Assembly (NCBI GenBank): GCA_023423285.1
Contig: JAFAFV010000116.1
Coordinates: 1-10,492 of the forward strand
Length of the DNA: 10,492 bases
DNA from: Bacteroidota bacterium
Lineage (GTDB): Bacteria > Bacteroidota > Bacteroidia > Chitinophagales > Chitinophagaceae
Direction of reading: 5' to 3'
Shown here: positions 6,283 to 10,492 of the stretch, piece after piece
Position numbering within the stretch: position 1 is the first letter of the stretch
Layout: every line of letters starts with the position of its first letter
Translations under genes and position numbers: made by a program
Notes under the pieces: generated by a model
Told to the model about the DNA's origin: nothing
Databases searched by the model: none
The model's input: only the letters and a program-made list of their open reading frames with translations

Positions 6283-6290
6283 TACCTTCG
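6283..6290 (+). promoter_or_regulatory. Possible -7 box for ndk
   Basis: TACCTTCG matches TAnnTTTG with one mismatch and ends 23 bases before the ndk ATG. A second candidate, TATCTTTTTG at 6273-6282, lies directly upstream, so the exact box is uncertain. The region is shared with the divergent nrnA promoter. Confidence 0.4.
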
Positions 6291-6313
6291 CCACCCAAAT
6301 TAAACAGATAATT

Positions 6314-6730
6314 ATGAGTAATCGTACATTTACAATGATCAAGCCCGACGCAATGGAAAAAGGTTATGCGGGGCAGATAATTGACCGTATTGAAAAGGAA
6401 GGATTCAGGCTAATCGCATTGAAAGTAACTAAATTAACACCCGAAAAAGCAGCAGAATTTTACGCTGTACACAAAGAGAGGCCTTTTTATAACGACCTGG
6501 TGGCTTATATGAGCCGCGGCCCCATCATTGCTGCTATTTTAGAAAAAGATAATGCTGTTGCCTCTTTCCGCGAACTGATTGGCGCCACCAACCCGGCCAA
6601 TGCCGCAGAAGGAACCATTCGCAAACAATTTGCAGTATCAATTGAAGAAAATGCAGTGCACGGCAGTGACAGTGATGAGAACGCAGCGATTGAAGGTAAT
6701 TTCTTTTTCAGCGCTTTTGAACGCGTATAA
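6314..6730 (+). CDS. ndk: Nucleoside diphosphate kinase
   Basis: The 138-residue enzyme transfers the gamma phosphate of ATP to other nucleoside diphosphates through a phosphohistidine, keeping NTP and dNTP pools balanced in the cytoplasm. Family marks are the opening TFTMIKPDAMEKG (5-17), HKERPFYNDLVAYM (53-66), the nucleotide-binding region GATNPANAAEGTIR (90-103), and the active-site NAVHGSDS (113-120) with the phosphorylated His116. The ending FFFSAFE is typical too. It is full length. It is transcribed alone: divergent from nrnA on the left, with a strong terminator 18 bases after the stop on the right. Confidence 0.97.
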   Translation: MSNRTFTMIKPDAMEKGYAGQIIDRIEKEGFRLIALKVTKLTPEKAAEFYAVHKERPFYNDLVAYMSRGPIIAAILEKDNAVASFRELIGATNPANAAEGTIRKQFAVSIEENAVHGSDSDENAAIEGNFFFSAFERV

Positions 6731-6748
6731 AAATTATACATAAACGAG

Positions 6749-6779
6749 AAAACCGGTTCAGCGTGAACCGGTTTTTTTT
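6749..6779 (+). terminator. Intrinsic terminator of ndk
   Basis: AAAACCGGTTCA (6749-6760), loop GCG, TGAACCGGTTTT (6764-6775) form a perfect 12-pair stem that runs into eight T. Read on the minus strand, the hairpin is followed by TTTTCTC, so it may also stop the converging lipoprotein transcript, less efficiently. Confidence 0.92.
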
Positions 6780-6817
6780 AATTCATAGCATTAGTAAAAT
6801 GGAATAAGAGGCTTAGC

Positions 6818-7180
6818 TTATTTTATAATAACAATGCGTTTGATGATTACCTTATCGTTAATACATGCTTTGGGATCTTTTTCCCACTCAATATAAGCTT
6901 TTACAGGAAATGAAGTGGGTTTATAGCCGCCGGGAAAATCATATGTCAAAAAATATTGGCCGGCAATAGGTTTTTTGCCGTTGATGGTTAAAAAATAACC
7001 GCCACAGCACATACATTTGCGCTGATCCTCCTGAACGATCGTTGCATTAGTAACAGTGCCGCTTGCTCCGATACTAAAATTAATATCTTGGGTGGACTTT
7101 GCTTCCTGCGCTTTGCTGCAGGCAGTAAACATCATACCCGCTAGCACGATATGCATTAAAATAGTGAAGATTGGCTTCAT
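6818..7180 (-). CDS. Small lipoprotein of unknown function with a CxCCGG motif
   Basis: I do not recognise a named family. The 120-residue product starts with a lipoprotein signal peptide (basic K2, hydrophobic core, MFTAC with C21 as lipidation site), so it is expected in the envelope. The mature part is about 100 residues and shows KCMCCGGYFLTINGK (55-69), with C56, C58 and C59, and a later C106 in KACINDKVI. After the cysteine cluster come short beta-like segments (AGQYFLTYDFPGGY; PVKAYIEW; KVIIKRIVIIK), suggesting a small beta-rich domain. The cysteines could form disulfides or bind a metal; neither is shown. The gene lies 61 bases downstream of the M28 peptidase gene on the same strand, so it could be co-transcribed, but the gap also leaves room for its own promoter. 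It converges on ndk across the ndk terminator. Confidence 0.75.
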   Translation of the reverse strand: MKPIFTILMHIVLAGMMFTACSKAQEAKSTQDINFSIGASGTVTNATIVQEDQRKCMCCGGYFLTINGKKPIAGQYFLTYDFPGGYKPTSFPVKAYIEWEKDPKACINDKVIIKRIVIIK

Positions 7181-7241
7181 GAATACGCTTTACTGTTTAT
7201 AACGCATAAAGTTTACGAAACGCAACAGTCATGGCAATCTT

Positions 7242-8768
7242 TTACTCTCCTCCTTTCCTGATGGCGTCCCGGGCTTCGGGCCATTTCATATTACCCGGCA
7301 GTATGATCCTGTCGCGCGGCACAAGTTCCGGTTCTTCGCTTGCCATGTAGGCCAGTATAGCCGTGGCGATCACATTGGCCCTCAAGTCATCAAAAACAAT
7401 TTTATCATAAGTATCCAGGTTGGTATGCCAGGTTACAGTTCCGTAATCCCAATTGACCGTGCCGAGATAATAGGATGGAATACCTGCCGGAAGAAAGGAA
7501 GCATTATCTGACCCGCCAGATGATGGCGTTCCCGGATAATAAGCCTGTATTTCTGAACCTATTTCCCTGGGTATAGCCGACAGCCATCTGCTTAAAAAAT
7601 CGTAGCCGTGCAAAAAGCCAGCACCATTAATAAAGTTCAGCCTGCCTGTTCCTCCATCTGCATTAAATACCGCTTGTATGTTTTTTACAATTTGTGGGTT
7701 ATCTTTCACATAAGCCCGCGAGCCGTTCAGGCCCTGTTCCTCACTGCCCCAGTGGCCGGCAATAATCGTTCGTTTAGGATTGGGATACCACTTTTTCAGC
7801 AGGCGCATGACTTCCATCATAATAATGGTGCCCGTGGCATTGTCTGTAGCGCCGGTGGCCCCGTCCCACGAATCAAGGTGTGCTGAAAGCATCACGTACT
7901 CCCCGGGCTTTTCAACGCCTTTGATCATCGCCATTGTATTGTATGTTGGTTGCCAACCCGTGTTTTTTGAATCGGCCATGATACGCACCCGAGGCTTGTG
8001 ACCATCACGCACCAGCCGGTAAAGCATTCCATAGTCCTCCAGCGAAATATCAACTACCGGGATGGTTTTGGTATTAGCGCCAAATATTTTATTAGAGCCG
8101 TAAGCGCGGCTCCAGTACGATGATATGACTCCTGCAGCGCCGGCTTTTTCCAGTGCAGCCGGTATGGTGCGTTCTGTATAGCCGGTACGTGCCATTTGTA
8201 TTCGCCAGTCAGCGGTTTGCTTTTCGCGCTCCGCCTTCATTTTTTCAAACGATTCTTTTCTGGCAAATTTTTCCCAGTTATCGTCTGTTCTGCCGGTAGG
8301 CTGCGGCATACTGATCATCACGATCTTTCCTTTTACAGATGCGAGTTGTTTTAAAAACTGGAGAGAGTCTGCCGCAAACGGGATCATCACCACTTCTGCG
8401 GTAATACCATTAGCCGGGGTTTTGGGGCTCCATGCCAATTGTGTGCCGCGCAAACTTTGCACCCGCGGGTGCATCATATCAATGTGCGAAACGCCCCGCT
8501 CCCAGCCCTGCCACTGACCGTATTGTTGGTTTTCTGCAGGTATGCTCCAACTTTTATAAGTATCAATCACCCAGTCATGAGCTGCTTTCATTTGCGATGA
8601 GCCTACAAGCCTTGGCCCTATCCGATCTGTGAGTTGGGTGCCCAGCTTTTCCAACATAGAGCTTTGCTTTGCATCAGCAACCAGGTTTTTAATCAGCGCT
8701 GTGTCCTGCGCATATAAAGCAATGGAAAAGAAAAACGAAATGATGAGAAGCAGTTTTTTACAATACAT
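7242..8768 (-). CDS. Secreted M28 family zinc aminopeptidase/carboxypeptidase with PA domain
   Basis: The 508-residue protein has a cleavable signal peptide (MYCKK, hydrophobic core, likely cut after ALYA at residue 20). A protease-associated (PA) region spans roughly 120-265, inserted before the catalytic core (TPANGITAEVVMIPF; GKIVMISMP; EKAGAAGVISSYWS; IPVVDISLEDY). The M28 di-zinc site is complete: SAHLDSWDG (295-303; H297), ATDNATG (307-313; D309), GHWGSEEQG (338-346; E343 as general base, E344 as ligand), FNADGG (368-373; D371) and TWHTNLDT (446-453; H448). It therefore should hydrolyse peptides outside the cytoplasm, as in glutamate carboxypeptidase-like and leucyl aminopeptidase-like relatives; substrate cannot be predicted. 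There is no type IX secretion C-terminal domain visible. It precedes the small Cys-rich lipoprotein gene and is divergent from lepB. Confidence 0.92.
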   Translation of the reverse strand: MYCKKLLLIISFFFSIALYAQDTALIKNLVADAKQSSMLEKLGTQLTDRIGPRLVGSSQMKAAHDWVIDTYKSWSIPAENQQYGQWQGWERGVSHIDMMHPRVQSLRGTQLAWSPKTPANGITAEVVMIPFAADSLQFLKQLASVKGKIVMISMPQPTGRTDDNWEKFARKESFEKMKAEREKQTADWRIQMARTGYTERTIPAALEKAGAAGVISSYWSRAYGSNKIFGANTKTIPVVDISLEDYGMLYRLVRDGHKPRVRIMADSKNTGWQPTYNTMAMIKGVEKPGEYVMLSAHLDSWDGATGATDNATGTIIMMEVMRLLKKWYPNPKRTIIAGHWGSEEQGLNGSRAYVKDNPQIVKNIQAVFNADGGTGRLNFINGAGFLHGYDFLSRWLSAIPREIGSEIQAYYPGTPSSGGSDNASFLPAGIPSYYLGTVNWDYGTVTWHTNLDTYDKIVFDDLRANVIATAILAYMASEEPELVPRDRIILPGNMKWPEARDAIRKGGE

Positions 8769-8796
8769 GATGAATAAGTTTAGTTTATCAACGCGA

Positions 8797-8804
8797 TAAA
8801 TTTA
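8797..8804 (-). promoter_or_regulatory. Possible -7 box for the M28 peptidase gene
   Basis: TAAATTTA (the same on both strands) matches TAnnTTTG at seven of eight positions and ends 28 bases upstream of the ATG. A TTG on the minus strand at 8821-8823 lies 16 bases further upstream and could be a -33 element. Weak support. Confidence 0.3.
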
Positions 8805-8825
8805 ATAAAAATATAAGCACCAACA

Positions 8826-8850
8826 TGTATTTCCTAAAATGTAGGATACA
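8826..8850. repeat. Imperfect inverted repeat between the M28 and lepB genes
   Basis: TGTAT (8826-8830) and CCTA (8833-8836) pair with TAGG (8842-8845) and ATACA (8846-8850), leaving a TT bulge and a five-base loop. Nearby are a direct repeat AAGCGTTT (8858-8865 and 8872-8879) and a near-palindrome AATTGTTAATAATT (8908-8921). All lie in the 213-base divergent region, where operators would be expected. No matching regulator is known. Confidence 0.25.
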
Positions 8851-8953
8851 AAGCTGTAAGCGTTTTCAGCAAAGCGTTTGAGGGGTCTTTGATTTCCCGA
8901 AACCGGTAATTGTTAATAATTGATACTATACCTCATTTTCATATAAATTGTAA

Positions 8954-8961
8954 TACATTTG
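8954..8961 (+). promoter_or_regulatory. Probable -7 box for lepB
   Basis: TACATTTG is an exact TAnnTTTG match ending 20 bases before the ATG at 8982. A -33 element is not obvious. Position and match quality are similar to the box before pdhA. Confidence 0.5.
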
Positions 8962-8981
8962 CTGCTTTAAATGATTATTTG

Positions 8982-10492
8982 ATGCCGTTACAGCACTTAC
9001 TTGTTATTTACTTAATTAGCTTCTTATTAGTTCTTCTCCCCTCTTTTGGATTAGCCAGGCTTTTTAAAAAAGCCGGACGTGAATCGTGGAAGGCTTATGT
9101 ACCGTTTTACAATACATGGGTGATGCAGGATATTGCCCAAAGGCCAAAGCATTGGGTGTTCTGGCAGTTTATCCCTGTGGTAGGCTGGTTCATTACTCCG
9201 GGAATATTTATAGAGTTTGCTAAAGTGTTTTGCCGCTTTTCTTTTTTAGACCATACCGCTGCCGCGTTGCTGGCGCCTTTTTATTTTCCCTGGCTTGCCA
9301 GGCATAAAGATGCACGCTTTATTGGCCCCGAAGGTGTAAAAAATCACAGTAAACCTGGCTGGCGCGAGTGGGTGGACGCGGCTGTTTTTGCCATCGTGGC
9401 TGCCACGCTTATCAGAACTTTCGTATTTGAAGCTTATACCATACCATCAAGCTCCATGGAAAAAACACTGCTGGTAAAGGATTTTCTTTTTGTTAGTAAG
9501 TTTGCTTACGGCCCGCGCATTCCCAACACACCTCTTTCCATTCCTTTCATACATAATTATACGCCGGTCTTTAATACAAAATCGTATTCTACCGCCATTG
9601 AAATACCATATATCCGCTGGTTCGCATCCCCGGTAAAGCGTGATGATTGTGTGGTGTTCAATTTCCCACTGGGCGATACAGTCATTCACGCCGATGGTTT
9701 TGAATCGCTCAACCCTTATGCAGACGTAAAAAGGTATGCACAAATGGGCGATCCCAACTCGCAAAATGTGCTGAATAGTCCTGACCAATTTCCTGTGGTA
9801 GTTCACCCGATTGACAAAACTGATAACTACATCAAGCGCTGTGTGGCAGTGGCAGGAGAAACATTAAAAATAGTAGATGGTATTGTATTCATCAATGATC
9901 AACGGGCTAAAGTTCCACCTACATCGGCCACCTATTATTTTTTTAGAACCAAAAACAACGCGGTACTAAGTGAGGAAGATCTTAGAAGTGCCGGTATCAG
10001 AATCACCACACAAACCCCTGGTGGCGATTTGCAGGGCGGTGCGCAAGGCATGTATAAAGTTAATGTATCACCTTCTGAACTCGAAATACTCAGGAAACTG
10101 CCTGTAGTAGATGCTGCTTCCATTCAAAGAGAAATTGCAGATTCCAGTGAATCCATCATGATGTTTCCGTATTACGACAATGAACACAAATGGTCGAGAG
10201 ATAACTATGGACCCGTTTGGATTCCGAAAAAAGGAGCAAGCGTCACGCTTACACCCGAAAACCTGCCTATGTATAAACGTGCTATCGAAACTTACGAGCA
10301 CAACACGTTTGAGGAAAAAAATGGCAAATACTTTATAAATGGTGCTGAAACCCGCAACTATACATTTAAATACGATTATTACTGGATGATGGGCGACAAT
10401 CGCCACCAGTCGCAGGACAGTCGCTTTTGGGGCTTTGTACCTGAAACGCATATCGTTGGTAAAGCTTCCATGATCTGGTTCAGTGCCGAGAA
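8982..10492 (+). CDS. lepB: Signal peptidase I with extended N-terminal membrane region, 3' end missing
   Basis: The frame is open from ATG 8982 to the window end (503 codons, no stop reached). It is a type I signal peptidase that removes signal peptides on the outer face of the inner membrane. Catalytic boxes are present: PSSSMEKTLLVKDFLFVSKF (155-174) with the serine nucleophile S158, YIKRCVAVAGE (283-293) with the lysine base K285, and GDNRHQSQDSRFWGFVP (471-487). A membrane segment at about 130-148 (WVDAAVFAIVAATLIRTFVF) precedes the serine as in all LepB. Before it lie about 110 extra residues with further hydrophobic segments (about 6-25, 57-82, 93-105) and the phrase KAGRESWKAYVPFYNTW (30-46), recalling the DUF5684-type domain (recalled, not searched). 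A long insert of about 175 residues separates boxes D and E. Probably only a few tens of residues are missing. Confidence 0.93.
   Translation, partial: MPLQHLLVIYLISFLLVLLPSFGLARLFKKAGRESWKAYVPFYNTWVMQDIAQRPKHWVFWQFIPVVGWFITPGIFIEFAKVFCRFSFLDHTAAALLAPFYFPWLARHKDARFIGPEGVKNHSKPGWREWVDAAVFAIVAATLIRTFVFEAYTIPSSSMEKTLLVKDFLFVSKFAYGPRIPNTPLSIPFIHNYTPVFNTKSYSTAIEIPYIRWFASPVKRDDCVVFNFPLGDTVIHADGFESLNPYADVKRYAQMGDPNSQNVLNSPDQFPVVVHPIDKTDNYIKRCVAVAGETLKIVDGIVFINDQRAKVPPTSATYYFFRTKNNAVLSEEDLRSAGIRITTQTPGGDLQGGAQGMYKVNVSPSELEILRKLPVVDAASIQREIADSSESIMMFPYYDNEHKWSRDNYGPVWIPKKGASVTLTPENLPMYKRAIETYEHNTFEEKNGKYFINGAETRNYTFKYDYYWMMGDNRHQSQDSRFWGFVPETHIVGKASMIWFSAE

Noticed and set aside
9447..9806. 119-codon minus-strand reading frame
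   Set aside because: It lies wholly inside lepB, whose plus-strand frame carries conserved catalytic boxes on both sides.
10068..10451. 127-codon minus-strand reading frame at the right end
   Set aside because: It is antisense to the C-terminal part of lepB, including the GDNR box, and has no motif of its own.
1..10492. A new defence, mobile or biosynthetic gene system
   Set aside because: Genes are ordinary core families with the clade's usual promoters and terminators. No integrase, transposase, CRISPR repeat, toxin-antitoxin pair, tRNA-adjacent insertion or clear shift in base composition was seen.

Overview
The window looks like the core chromosome of a Bacteroidota bacterium, probably of the Chitinophagaceae or a close relative. 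The reasons are the lack of Shine-Dalgarno sequences before the starts, several good matches to the Bacteroidota -7 promoter box TAnnTTTG, moderate GC, a stand-alone pyruvate dehydrogenase E1-alpha gene, a long signal peptidase I with extra N-terminal membrane segments, and lipoprotein signal peptides. The family placement is inference. No tRNA, rRNA, CRISPR array, insertion sequence or phage gene was seen, and every gene but one small lipoprotein belongs to a recognisable family.

Left part (1-3344, plus strand): the last 43 codons of an aldose 1-epimerase (galM); then pdhA (GTG start), a membrane-anchored YfgM-like TPR protein and ribH, closely packed and probably one transcript. After a 111-base gap with its own promoter comes a LutA/GlcF-type CCG cysteine-rich protein. 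Its stop lies 2 bases from the end of the converging thioredoxin gene.

Middle part (3347-6227, minus strand): a rhodanese gene overlaps a thioredoxin gene by 8 bases (a small sulfur/thiol-redox operon), preceded by a perfect inverted repeat that may be an operator. Upstream of it, a second minus-strand unit holds a DHH/DHHA1 phosphoesterase (NrnA-like) followed by a lipoprotein with one good and one degenerate FKBP domain. This unit ends at a clear intrinsic terminator.

Right part (6228-10492): ndk is divergent from the phosphoesterase and ends in a strong terminator. Next on the minus strand come a Cys-rich small lipoprotein of unknown function and a secreted M28 zinc aminopeptidase. The last gene is lepB on the plus strand, cut off by the window end after 503 codons; it has no stop in the window, so it can be missed by simple ORF calling.

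Taken together the window mixes central metabolism (PdhA, RibH, Ndk, GalM), nucleotide turnover (NrnA) and envelope or secretion functions (YfgM-like protein, FKBP lipoprotein, M28 peptidase, LepB). I do not see a new defence, mobile or biosynthetic system. The observations most worth checking are a pair of co-linear repeated motifs upstream of pdhA and lutA, the inverted repeat before the rhodanese-thioredoxin pair, and the CxCCGG lipoprotein.
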